The notes beneath the pieces are model-generated. The model was given only the letters and a program-made list of their open reading frames with translations, was not told the DNA's origin and did not search any database. A stretch of 64,000 bases of DNA from Stropharia rugosoannulata (lineage: Eukaryota > Basidiomycota > Agaricomycetes > Agaricales > Strophariaceae): assembly GCA_028532985.1 (NCBI GenBank), contig JANCIK010000012.1:868001-932000 (forward strand). The letters run 5' to 3'. This document shows positions 45,827 to 57,757 of this stretch, piece by piece. A program made the position numbers and the translations under genes. Position 1 is the first letter of the stretch. Each line of letters opens with the position of its first letter.

Positions 45827-48800
45827 ACATCTTATACCATTACCACCCAACCATGCTATAAAACATGGTATAGCGACCTAATAGCTACCTACCTAGTTTG
45901 TACTTCTCTCCCTCTCTCTCCCTCTCTCTCTCTCTATCTTTCTTTGCGTTTAATTTTGCTGCGAAACATCAGATTATTTTTTCTTATTAACTCACTGGAT
46001 TGCTGGATTGTATTACTTAGTGCCCTTTTGTCCTGTAAAGTAAATCACAAAATTTATATAATCTGACCTCGAGAATAATTCAATCTTCAACTTGAAGAGC
46101 GCATCCCAGGATGTAGCTAAGAAAGATATGAGGACTCCAGCCCCATCCTTGCATATTCCCTTGGCAGGGACTCTAAATTGGCGCGTGCAAGTTCTCCGGA
46201 CAGGATCATGCTGCAAGTCTCCCCCACGGGACCACTTGGATTCTTGGAAAGACACCGACGAATTAACCGCGTGTTTGATGACCTTCTAGCGTCCATCTAT
46301 GTCTCTTCTACTCATTTCACTTATCTGGCTAGATTCCAGGTATTCTTGACTCTATATCCACCTATAACTAATCAATTGGCAGCAACTAGTACTACTTAGA
46401 ATTTCTCGTAAGTAGTGAAGGTCCGATGTGCATAACATTTCTGGAAATAGTCACTACTACAATGAACTGATTTGATGGTTTGCTCGATTCCCCCCGAGCT
46501 GCGCCAACTACTCGCCTAATCATCATCACTGTTAGCCTTTTACAGGACTCGAACAAGTGTCAACTATGCATGACATGCCACGATCTGTCATAGTCACTCG
46601 CGTCTCTTTGTTGCCACTTGTGATGGGGCCACATTCCACAATGACGACAAATGAATGGCGTTTGCAACATTGAGCTCATAATATTATATCATATAACCGT
46701 ACGTGGAGGACGCTATCGAGAGCTTCAACGATTTGAACTTGCGGAGCAACCAAGTCGTCTACTAATTCATATGATAGTTAATGTTCGTATCATGATCCAG
46801 GAAGCAAAGTTGACACTTCATCAGAAATAAGGGCAGCACGGCGTCGGCCCGCGCTTCGACTTTGACTTGACTGTTGCTGTCCAGGGTTGTTTGGAAGTGG
46901 AGATGGAGCGAGCGGCGGTAGTACATGATAGGTTAGGTTTCCGAGTGCCTGCCTTACTAAGTTCCTGAAATAGCTTGACAGGTGTGGGTGATGATGTGGA
47001 CGCGTCGTACGCGTCTTATGTGCGTTCAACTGCGCGTCTCCGTAATCGGAGCTCCAGGGAGGCTCAAATTGGTGGGCTCAAGCAACTCAAATAGTCCTCG
47101 AATGTTCCTTCGGGCACGCGGTTCTCCTCGAGGCAACCATTTCCGTAAAGCTGGCGCATAGCTCCGACCGGCTTTACATACACTTTACATACACCGGCTA
47201 CCTGGCTTGTGTGCGCAATGTTGGATGATGCCGGCCAGGAAGAAATGGCAGAGCGTATCAATCGGCGAGGACGCTCTTGCGGCTCACTTACTTCCAGCGT
47301 ATGGTTCTTTAGTTATCCGACCTTTGGGCGCGACAGGCGACAAGTCAGCGTTAGATTTAGGTTGCAACTAGAAGTCACATATGAATTCAAGGTTTGGCAT
47401 ACGATACGACGTTCGGATCATATGCGGCGTACGCGTGGTTCATAATCGTACTTATAAGTATTGGATCATACCTCAGATTTAGAGTACAAGGCTTCAAGCA
47501 AGCTGCAGCGCACGCCGCAGATTCTTGGGAGCGGCAGTAGCTGCCATTAATGAGCACCTGAGCACCCAGACAGTCCAGCAGGGGTCCACGGTCCTGCTGG
47601 ACCACGGTAGACCGCGCCCGGCGCCGGTCGATTATCAGCCGTGGTTACACACCGTTGACTAGCTCGCTTGGCCGCCGCCGTTCGGGCGGTTCGCCCGTGG
47701 TTGGGAACGAAAGTATGTGTGTCGATCACGGGCACATGGCAATGGGGATGCTGATGGGCTGATAGAGTTACGCAGGCGCACATGCATATGTTAGTTCAAT
47801 ATGATCTGATGGTGCGTTGTTGTCAACGCATTCTGAGCGCTTGAGCTCACATAGGTACGCTTCTGGCAACTGTGCGTCTGCCTCGCGCGCTCGGCGGAGA
47901 AGTTGATTCTTTCTTCTTGGGACATGCGTTTCTTGTATTCTGGTAGAGAAATACCCATTGTATACGACCATTCCGAGGAGATTCTGGAATGAGAACAATG
48001 CGATTATGGATCGCTTAACGCGACGACGTTGCATACACACTGCGGTAGTATCAGCTGCGCCTCTCTCATCGTATACCACGACTGCGCGTTAGTTGCGCCG
48101 CGCCGCGCCTGCTTAGAACTCGAAGGTCATATAGGCTTATGAACTAAGGTAGTTCCATAGATTTCGGTGACGTTGGCCCAGCTCAAGAGAACCGCAAAGC
48201 CCGTGCAGTCATTGTAAGTATCATGGTGTCTGGACTTTCCACTGACAGACCATTCTGGCTCTCAAGCTGCCCCTGCGGTCTGTATGCGGCGAGGACAATC
48301 AGATCACTGCAGCGCGTCCCATGATATTATTAATATCAGGTACACACCAAGCGCCAGTAATAGCAATGGCAATAGCATTAAGCCATCCAACTGCACCCGT
48401 AATTCGCACATTTCCTGTGGAATATCAGAAGGCGGCGAACACGCCAGCTACCTAGACCACGCTCCACTGATAGCCACTGATTAGTCGTGCATCAGAGATT
48501 GACTAGGGCGGACTCGGAGACGGACTGAGCTGACGTACATACTTCTCTTCCCATACATATGAATTACGGAAGGTAAAGGTAGCACAAGCACATAGACGCG
48601 AGAATGCGCTGGTATGGGAATACTATCCTCCTTTGGGCGAAATGAACTGGAGTGGAGAACGCATCATATCATATCACTTCATGGACGTGGACGCTCCAGG
48701 CCAGGGACCACCACTGTGGTACAGAACGTGTACGTCGGGTCAACGATATACGCGTACATCAGAATTCCTTGTTCTGTGGGTGCATTATCAGGACAGTGGC

Positions 48801-51800
48801 GGCGAGATGGGTCTCATGGAATATTATGGATGGCGTACAAAGTTGTTTTGAACATATCTAAATATAGATATGTCTGCTACCTCCCGCAATTCGGCCCATG
48901 TTATCACGCGTCGTTAGAGGATATGCCCAGAGCACTCAGGTCTTTAGCTTCAGAGTGCACCTACAAAGTAGGGGGCCGAATTTTGTGTCTCTGCGTGCCC
49001 ATTCCATTCCAGCAATGACCTCACTGCGCAAGAGGTCTTTTGATCGGTAAATCAAGCTGTGGCAACGCTGAGACGCTTACCACTTGCACTTTCTCCCAGT
49101 AATACTCCCACCTGCTTCTCCTTATTCCTCAAATGTACAAATTGCAACCTGTATGTTTGGTTTATATTTGATTTTTCAAACACAACAGCTTCTCCGAGCT
49201 GGTTTGCACCCTGCCGCATTTCCAAGTGCCCTTTGCCCTTGCCTCACCGTTGCGCTGGTGGACTCTGGCGAGCAAAGAAGGCGCTCGCGAATCAGATGTC
49301 AAATCGTATCATGCATCCATAGTTGCAATTTACTAAATAGAGAACAAATTCCGGATAGCGTGGGTGGGCGAGTGGCGCCTGATGCATATTCTCTTCGCGT
49401 CGTGGGTTTTGGGGCGACATTCGCGGCGCTTCCAGCGGGTGCTGGTGTGTGTGGACCTGAGCGATAGATGGGCAGAAGTGCAGGTGAATAGAAGGCGGAT
49501 GATTGGTTGCGGCCTGGACCGGGTGGTGCATAGATTTCCCAGGATTTTGGGGTGCGTCGCTTTGGTCTATTCTTTACAGTAATTCCATTTCGAGCGGTGC
49601 AGGTGAAGCCACTCCCTCACGTAGAGTCTACAGCAAGATTATGATTAGGAATTCCTGTGGATATGTGCTATAGACCTAGCTATTGACGAAGTTTCTGAAT
49701 TTTATAAACACGCGTAGTATTCCTTCACGCTGTTTCTTCGTGACCAGATTCCACTGGTGTTTTGCCCGACCACCGACATAAGAATATATATACGCCCTTG
49801 AAATTTAGGCCGTTAGACATATAGAGTAGCCATAGAATGATGTGCCAGGTTTCATACTTCTCCGTTTCTTTCGCTACGACGTAGAGCCCCATTATTCGCT
49901 ATCAGTTCTGATCAGCCATCATGCACACGGCGCGCCATCAATCGAGGTTTGGCGTGCCCCCGCTTTACTGTGCCACTCGACGATTAAAGCCACAAATACT
50001 GGGCGTAAAGTATGTAATACATATGAGCTTGCCTTAGACTTAGCGTAAGGCCCGAATTTGAATTTATGAAATGAGGCGGGCCATGAACAGTGGGCGCTGA
50101 TGTTGATGTGTGATGGGCCAAGTTCAACACCCGACGCGAAAGCCCCTCCAACCTCATCCCCTCGCGCCTCTATCAGGCTGAATTGGGCGCGTTAACTTTC
50201 AATATGTTGCTCCTTTTCTACTACTCTCGAAGGAAGAATATTAACCAAGTCAGCGTCCGCTTACCGCACCCCGCCATCGCCCGACCCTTGAACATTGCTC
50301 GACCTCGCGTGCGTCGGGCCACCCTCCTATAACGCCCACCGGCTTTACCATCTAAATTCTAATCAAGTGCATAGTTATCACATTGAAGATACTTACCGCT
50401 CTACTTTTAGAGCTCTGCGGAACGAGAGCGTGCGGAGCGGTGGCAGGGGCGTCGAGGGCGGCGGCGCTGTCTGGGCGGAGTGGCTGCATGCCCGCGTGAA
50501 GTGAGTCTTCGACATTTGACTGTCTTTCGAAGGCAGCGAATAGGCTGGTAGAGCTCATTAGGGCTTATACACTTAGGATTGGGGAGGAGCGCGTGTTGCT
50601 GGGGGTGCGTGCGGAGCTCATACCCATGCCCATGCCCTTAGGCGCATTGTGCCGCCTACTCGAACGATTTCGACCACACTTCTTCCTGGTACCCTGATAT
50701 CTGTGTAAACTGGTGTAATATACCTCATACTTACGTACTGCCTCGGTTCCAAGGTGGCCAGAAGAGCCTGTGCACTGGGAGCTGGATGATGCAGAGCATG
50801 GTGCGGTGCGGTTGACTTCGTGCGTGTTGTTCTCGTTTTTCCGTACCATTGAGCTCTCTGATCGTTTATTCTCTGGTAGGTAGTTTGTCTGCTAGACAAT
50901 GAGCTTCTACACCTGGCTTTTAGAGCACAACGAAGGGCTTCAAGTTGGCGCTGCGAGGGTAAGCGCGCATCGCGGCGCCTCGACAAGGCGCGAGCCGCTG
51001 CGGGAAGTTAGTCGTCTGTCATGTAAATACTACGGTAAATTCTTGCAACGCTCGTTATCCGAGTCCAAGCTAACTTATTCATTCATAGACGAAGGTTGAA
51101 ACTATCCTCCTTCCCTAGCGCTGCCCTGGAAGCTAGTACGCCGTCGTGTCTCTGTTACATACGTTCAAAGTCGATTGATTTTATATCATCGATTATCAAA
51201 TCATCCCTACACGACAGTGCGAGTTGGCCGCCACTCTCTGCTCAGAGCTGGCTGCAACCAAACTGCCCATGCCACCCACTTGCTGTGTGGGTATACAAGA
51301 CGACCCACCATACCAGACGCCCACCGGTACTTCACTCGCCGCCCGCCAGTGTACTTCTAATTTATATCACCAGCCACCAGGCCTCACCATGCACACAATT
51401 CGCACACATGAACACCCACCGCCATACACATACACACCAGCTGCAGGCTCGAGCACATATACCGTGCGCACTGTGGAATATGCTCCAGCCTCGCCTGACC
51501 ATGGCTGACCGGGACCTGTCATATTATCATAGAGCAGACGGCTTCTTGCGGTTGTGAATCTCCTTGCCGTCGCCTTTTGTGCACTGGTGCGTGCTCTGAC
51601 CTACACACATGCCATTTCAATAATTCATTTTTCAATTCAGCTCAATTCGTTCGTTTTTTCTCCTTTAATCTTCTTAGCCTCCACCTCGTATGAATCCGCC
51701 CCCCGCCCCCACACCCCGTTTCCGAGCCTTTGACGAGCCTTTGTCGCCGGGAGCACTGTATTCGAGCGGATCTGCCTTTGCCTCTGCCTTTGACTCACTC

Positions 51801-53528
51801 GCTCGCTCGCTTCACCTCCGAATCTGAGGCGGGTTTTCTTTACGGCTTGTCCGAGACTCGAGTCGTCTTTTGTGTGCCTGATCAGAGCGGCTTTTTTGAT
51901 TAATTCGTGCCTTTCTTGTTCGATTACTTAGACTGCCCTTTCGCGTTCTGTGCTTTCACTCATGATATGACAGTGTTCCTTGTCTTTCTTTCACGTTTGC
52001 TTTGCTTTTGTCCGTCTGTCTGGAAGTTGCCTTCTGTCCACTTGCGCTTATGCACAACTGAAATTGACAGTCTGAAGGGCTGATTAATTGATTGCCGGTG
52101 CTCTCTATCTTGTCTCATTTGAATTTCTTCTTTCTTTCCGTATGTTCCCAGTCCTTTCAACACACTTTCTTTCACGCTCATTGATCCTTCATTGATAACG
52201 CTGATATGTCGCATGCGCAGTTAATACGCATGGTGAAGAAGTTTAATGTCGGCGCCACTTACAGTAATATAATTTAATATTCGCACATTTCATATTCTCA
52301 GTCCGAACCTTCCTCTGACAGCTTATTCTTTTATGTGTGCGTGTGTTTTTACTACACGTTCCAGTATTAATTTATTCGATGTCGCGTTGTCTACGCACGT
52401 ACGTACGTGGTAGACTAAAGCCTACCTGTCGATCGGATGGCTGTATTGGGAAAGTTGAATGATGTTGGAAGAGGGGATGGTGACGACTACGGAAATCTTA
52501 CCGTGGCCCGTCGATTTTATTTCTGTCTGCTACTCTGTGGCTTTTGTGTTCGCCGTGTTTGCGTCCTCTGGCCCGTGTCTATGCTTTACGGTGTCTTGTC
52601 CATATTCTACAATCGTGGTATGGATGCTGAGCTCGATGGTACTGGGAAGTGGGAAGATGCGAAGGTATGGTCTGTGCGCAGTGCAACGTTGCCGTGGGGA
52701 ATTAAAGCAGAGAAGGGTTGGTGGCGCTCTTACAGGCATCTCTCCTATTTATTGGCGTTTTTGTGTCTTTCTATTTCCTGTGTCTGTGGGGTTGGCGTGC
52801 TGTGTTGATAACTTTTGACTTCTTGTCGGCGTGGCTTGGGCGTGGCTCGCTGAGCTGCTGGGTAATTTGGTAATTGGTTGTTGAGTGTCCCGCTGAGCTG
52901 CTGGGTCTGATTGACTGTTGGTCGTCTGGCTGGTTGGCGTGGTGGAGAGTTGGCTGGGTAGGGATCTGTCGGCGCACTACTTGACAGATTGTGTTCGTCG
53001 GTGGCAGCGGATCTCTATGTAAGTACGCTCGGACGTCTGTTCGATGTATGGGCCTCGGGCTTCTGGTTGTAGGACCTGTCGAATATATATTTTTTGTTCG
53101 TACTGGGAGTTTATTTTCCGTTTGTACTCGGGACTGGGTGCTCATCAAAAGGTTTGGCAGATATCGTCTGCAACGTAATTTTTTGACAAATTCTGTCGCT
53201 CGGTATTGGGTACTCGCCACATCCGCCGGGTGTATTCCTGGATATAAAATCGTGTTACCGTCGGGATTTTCCCGTGGGTGCAGTGCTGGGTGCGCATTGC
53301 CCAGTGCCCGTGCATATTCTTGTTCCGCCGCGGTGTCGGAGGCTATTTATGGCTCTACCCGCTGTGTGGGGCGATCGCGGCGGCACAGCGTACCTGGGTG
53401 CGATGCGGCGGAGGTGCACCTCGAACCTGTGCGTGTGCTGGTTGCTCGCGAGTAGGTGTATGGCGGGTGATATGCTTGGTTCTAGCGCGATGGACGTGAT
53501 GCGCGTGTATCCGTGGGCGTGATAAATA
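45827..53528. other. Long gene-poor region
   Basis: About 7.7 kb without a gene that I can support. Contains a CT microsatellite (ctctctccctctctc) at 45904-45945, a perfect 10-bp hairpin at 47573-47602, and many short frames with no consistent codon bias or splice logic. Part of 52.4-53.5 kb may be the distal promoter or leader of the Sfp1-type gene. Confidence 0.45.
47573..47602. other. Perfect 10-bp inverted repeat
   Basis: gtccagcagg and cctgctggac are exact reverse complements separated by 10 bases. No T-run follows, so there is no reason to call it a terminator. Confidence 0.5.
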
Positions 53529-54125
53529 CAGTCGAACCTGCCGTAGTCCATACATGTGATAGTCCATAACCCCTTATACCCCATAGAAAAACCGGTCCAC
53601 CGAGTTGGTTCGCAGGGAAATTGGGCCCAAATCCCATAACCCTCTGATACTCCATACCCCATACCTTTTTTGAGGAAAATTCGGGGTAAATCCCATAGGT
53701 TCCCACGGTTCTGGGCCTTAATCTAGGCATCATTCAGTACAAAAAAAATATTACGCCCTGTTTCTGTGTGCAGCATCATCATATAGTGATTTATTTGACA
53801 ATTTTAGTGATTATACACATTTCTCGAGGTAGTTTGGGCGCCATTTCGCGAGGTAATCCAGTCACGTGAGACATTTACATTTTCTTATGGGCAACGGCAT
53901 CGAAGATCAGTTAATAATAATCAACCTTTATATGTGGCTCATAGCGTACGGTAGTGTCCTCAATGTATATAAGACATTATTATGCTAAAATCTACACTTT
54001 ATGTATAGTAAATGTGAAGGCAAAAATACGGTCTATTTTTAGCCCATTTTTGGTATTCCATACCCTGTAAAATCCCATACCTGGACGCGTCCACCGACAG
54101 GTATGGGCTTTGACAGGTTCGACTG
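53529..54125. mobile_element. pogo/Tigger-like MITE, 597 bp
   Basis: The ends are perfect 12-bp inverted repeats (CAGTCGAACCTG ... CAGGTTCGACTG) flanked on both sides by TA, the target duplication of Tc1/mariner/pogo elements. CAGTxGAACCT ends are typical of pogo/Tigger-type elements. Subterminal (c)ccatacc/ggtatggg words recur in both orientations (53574, 53624, 53652, 54060, 54075, 54100). The interior is AT-rich and has no transposase, so it is non-autonomous. It lies about 470 bp upstream of the Sfp1-type gene. Confidence 0.85.
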
Positions 54126-54591
54126 TACATGATGGGGGTATTCTGGGCGTGCTCTGCGCCAGGCCCAAGGACGCATGAAACTGACGCTGGCTGTGAGGCT
54201 GAGGGCAGAGCATGTGTGCAGGGTGTATTAATGGGCGGGGTGTGCAAGGTGAAACGGGGACGGGGGTGGGCTACGTGGGTGGGTAGGAGCGGGGCAGCGG
54301 GTGGGGGCGCGGGGGCACGCGCGTGGGACGGCGAGATACGGGGGCCAGGGTGTGTGTGCGTGGATGAGCGCCGGGGTCGTTCCGGGGAGGACTCGCTGGT
54401 GATTAGCGCTGTGGGAGGATCAGAGATTAGCCAGTCCGATGGTGGATCGTGAACCGAGCCGGCTCGAGCTGGCAGGGCAGAACCATGATGCCGTATGTGG
54501 CTGTGCCGAACGTGTTTGGCCAGTGCGGGCCGAGCTGGGTATAACTTGTGGGAGGAGTAAGGGTGCGCCCCGCTAACTTGTTTCCCTCACC
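54126..54591 (+). promoter_or_regulatory. Proximal promoter/leader of the Sfp1-type gene
   Basis: GC-rich sequence (G-rich runs around 54230-54320) between the MITE and the ATG; the start context is ccctcaccATGA, a good Kozak-like match. Confidence 0.45.
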
Positions 54592-57500
54592 ATGATTGCA
54601 CACTCGCAGCCAATCGCCCTCCCCCCGCCCACCGCCCAGCACGACTACTCCATGCACGGCATTGGGTCTGCAGAGGGCTCAGGTTCCTTCAACCCGGCGT
54701 CCTTCACTCGCCATTTCCTGGGGTCTCCCATATCATGGAGGGCGAGTTCCTGGGGCGCCAGCGGCGGCAGGTTCCCCGCCGGTTCCCCCACAGCACAACT
54801 GCTCAACAGCATCGAGTGAGTCTCAGCATCGTTCACCAGAGTCCGTTACTGACGATCAGCAGCTTCGGCAAGACGCCATCGTCGTTGGAGAGCGATTCTA
54901 TTATGAACGCGCTGAACGTGTTTGAGCGCGAGGGCGAGCTTGTACGTCCCCTCCCTCTCCAGACCGCATATATGCTGACCGTTCCCAGTGCCGGAATTAT
55001 ACGTGCTGCGGCATACAGCTGCACGATCTGCATGCGCTCCTCGAGCACTTTGAGGATGTCCACATTGTTGTGGTCGAGCAGCAAGGGTCCGCCGCGCCCC
55101 AGGCGCACATCCAAATTCCTTTCAACCCCATCGCCTCCGAGCAGCCACATTTCGTCCAACAACAATACCAACAGTACTCGACTCCATTTGACCCAGATGA
55201 CATGGAGCTGGATTTGGATCTTGACAACAACTCCCTATCGGGCCCGCCATCGCACCCTCCTCCGCCACCGCCAGCCTCAGCAACCGCCTCGTCTCGCGCG
55301 TCTCCGGCGTCCCTGCCGCCTTCGAGCGCGGCGCCAAGCCCCCCAGACACTCCAATATCCACTCCGGTGTCAGCTTATCCGTCGTCCCCTGCTTACTCCG
55401 CCATGGCATTTAACGGCCAGTATGTCTCTGCGCCCCCTTCGCCTTTTGGGATGAGTGCATATAGCAGCGCAGCACCCTCGACCGCTGCATCCACCCGCCA
55501 AAATTCGCCCAGCCCCTCCACCTCTTCGCCTGAGGGCAGCAACTCCAGTCTCGCCCCTTCGACCAACGGAGGCAGACCTACCCTGTCCGCTCTCACCTTC
55601 CCCCGCTCGCTCCTTCCTGCAGGCTTCTCTACGGGCTTCCCCGGGGCTGGTGGCTTCGCCTCCTCGTCGCGCACCAACGGGTCCAACGGGGCCATCCAAC
55701 CCGAAGATGCATTCAACGCGTATGCACGCTTCGCGTCCGATTATTCCAGCTGTATGCCAGGCGCACAGTTTAACGGCGCCACAGTCGACGAGGCGAGCGC
55801 GTGGGGTGTCCAGGGCCCGCATGGCGCTGGAACCGTTGATTCTGGAAACGAGGGATGCGTTCCACCGGCCCTGCTCTTCGCGGGCATGAGCAGCCCTAAA
55901 CAGGCCAAGAAGGGTCATCACGGAGGGAAAAACGGGTATGCGAGGGCGCAGGCGCCCGCTCAGCCTTCCCAACCCGCCCCTGCGTCCCAGCAGATGGGCG
56001 CACAAGTTAATGTCAACGGCAACACTTCTCCTGCGTCCTCTACCACCGCCTCGCTTGCGTCGCCTTCGACGAGTACTGCTGCCAGCACTTTGACCGCAAC
56101 CGCCAACACCCCGGCACCCGCCCCGTCCACAAGCACCGCAGCTGCGCTCCCGCGTCCCGCGACGTCTCTGCTCATGTCGAAGCCATTCAGATGCCCCAAG
56201 CCTAACTGCAATAAGTCGTATAAACAGGCTAACGGTCTCAAATACCATATGACTCATGGGAGCTGCAATTTTGCCCCGCCCAAAGACCTTGAGCACGTCA
56301 AGGACCTTTTGGAGCGGAAGCGCAAGGAGCGCGAGGCTGCAGCGAACGCTGCTGGCGGCTCCGGCCAGATGCAACAGGGAGGCGCGAACCTGGTGCGCAG
56401 CGCGAGTCTGGGCAGCGCACCTGCGAACTCGTCCTCGGGCGCCGCGTCTTCCTCCAACCAGGCTCAGACAACACCCGGTACCCCTCTCTCGCCCACGACC
56501 ATCCTGACCCTGACACCGGCCGACCTGGCACATATTTCCGAGTCGGAACTCGTCGAGGTCGAGCGCGAGGCGGAGCGACGATTGCGTCCGTTCGCGTGCG
56601 GCGTAGGCGAGTGTCCGAGGCGGTACAAGAACATGAACGGCCTGCGGTACCACTATCAGCATAGCGGCGACCACGGCGCGGTCGGCCTCGCTCTCCTTGC
56701 GAGCGGCATGCACGAGTGCCTCGGTGGGAAGCGCGGGCACGGCGGCGGACACAGCGCGCACTCCAGCAGTGGCTCGCATCACAGCGGACATGGACATGGG
56801 GGCAGTGGGGCCTCGCGGATGGGTGGCGGTGGGAAGGGGAGCGTTAGCGTGCCTGTGAGCCGTGCGAGCAGTGTTAGTGTCAATGCGAGCCGCGTGGGCA
56901 CACCGGTGTCTGCGCACCCCGGTTCGGGGCACGGCCACCACGGCCAGAGCGCGTTCATGGCAGCGTATGGGCAGCACGCGGCCGCCGCGGCTCAGCAACA
57001 GCAGCAACAGCAGCTCCATGGACAGCACCAACACCAACACCAGGCGTTCCAGAACCACACTTACGCGCTCCCGCCTATGTCGCTCGGGTTAGGGCTTGCT
57101 CCGCTCGGGTCTGGGTCCGCGTCTGCGGCAGCTGCTTCGTCGAGTTCTTCGAACTCGGCCAACGCGACGGCGACGTCGAGCTTGAAGACGACCGCTATCA
57201 CGCCTACTACCGCGCCTGTTCAGGCGCAGGCTTTCGTCGTCCCTCACGGAGCCGCGCAATCAGCGTTGCAGGCCCAGTTCGCGCACGCCCAGCAGCAGCA
57301 ACGCGCTCAGGCTCAGGCTCAGGCCCAATCCCAATCGCCTCAGCAGAGCCCGGGCAGGGTTGATGCACAGTCCCAGCAGCAGCAAGGACAGCAACAGCAG
57401 TACTCTGTGTACCAGCACTATGCGACCCAGGCACAGCAGAGGTACGGCGGCCTTGGCCTCGGCCTCGGTGTCGGCCTCGGGATGGGCTCTGGCTCTGGTG

Positions 57501-57757
57501 CGAGTGCCAACGCGGCTGCGGCGGGAGGCAGCGCGCCGACTTCGCCGGTGTCTGTGCACGGCTCGCCAGTGCAGGGAATGGGAATGGAGATGGAGATGGA
57601 GGGACACAACTCTCAGGTGCAGACGCAGCAGCGTCGGGAGGCGCACGAGAGGGAGAGGGAGGAGCAGGACGCTGCGCGCGCGGCGGCGCTGTATGCGCGG
57701 CAGCAGCACCAGCAGGCGGCGGCGGGTATGGGGATGGGCGTCGGGATGGAGATGTAA
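54592..57757 (+). CDS. Sfp1-type C2H2 zinc-finger transcription factor
   Basis: Exons 54592-54815, 54860-54941 and 54989-57757 join in phase, encoding 1024 residues. Residues 103-129 form a CxxxxCCG...H...H motif (CRNYTCCG ... LLEHFEDVHIV). About 502-530 (CPKPNCNKSYKQANGLKYHM) and 638-665 (CGVGECPRRYKNMNGLRYHY) are C2H2 fingers like the paired fingers of yeast Sfp1, which controls ribosome-biogenesis genes and cell size under TOR/PKA. Between and after them are long Ser/Pro/Ala/Thr-rich stretches and, after ~760, Gln/His/Gly/Met-rich low-complexity tracts (polyQ at 56995-57015, 57285-57300 and others). Codon use is strongly GC-biased, unlike the fusion gene at 38.9 kb. A long antisense open frame (57058-55370) is a by-product of that bias. 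Confidence 0.88.

Noticed and set aside
46178..46345. A short stretch reading LGFLERHRRINRVFDDLLASIY, slightly like the end of a BolA-type domain
   Set aside because: The upstream half of such a domain is not present in any frame, and the match is too short to call.
48614..49018. A 134-codon plus-strand frame at 48.6-49.0 kb
   Set aside because: Overlaps two other open frames of similar length on the same strand and has no recognisable domain or splice partner.
55370..57058. A 562-codon open frame on the minus strand inside the Sfp1-type gene
   Set aside because: It is antisense to the long third exon, whose strong GC third-position bias leaves the opposite strand free of stops. Its Arg/Ala/Leu-rich product shows no domain.
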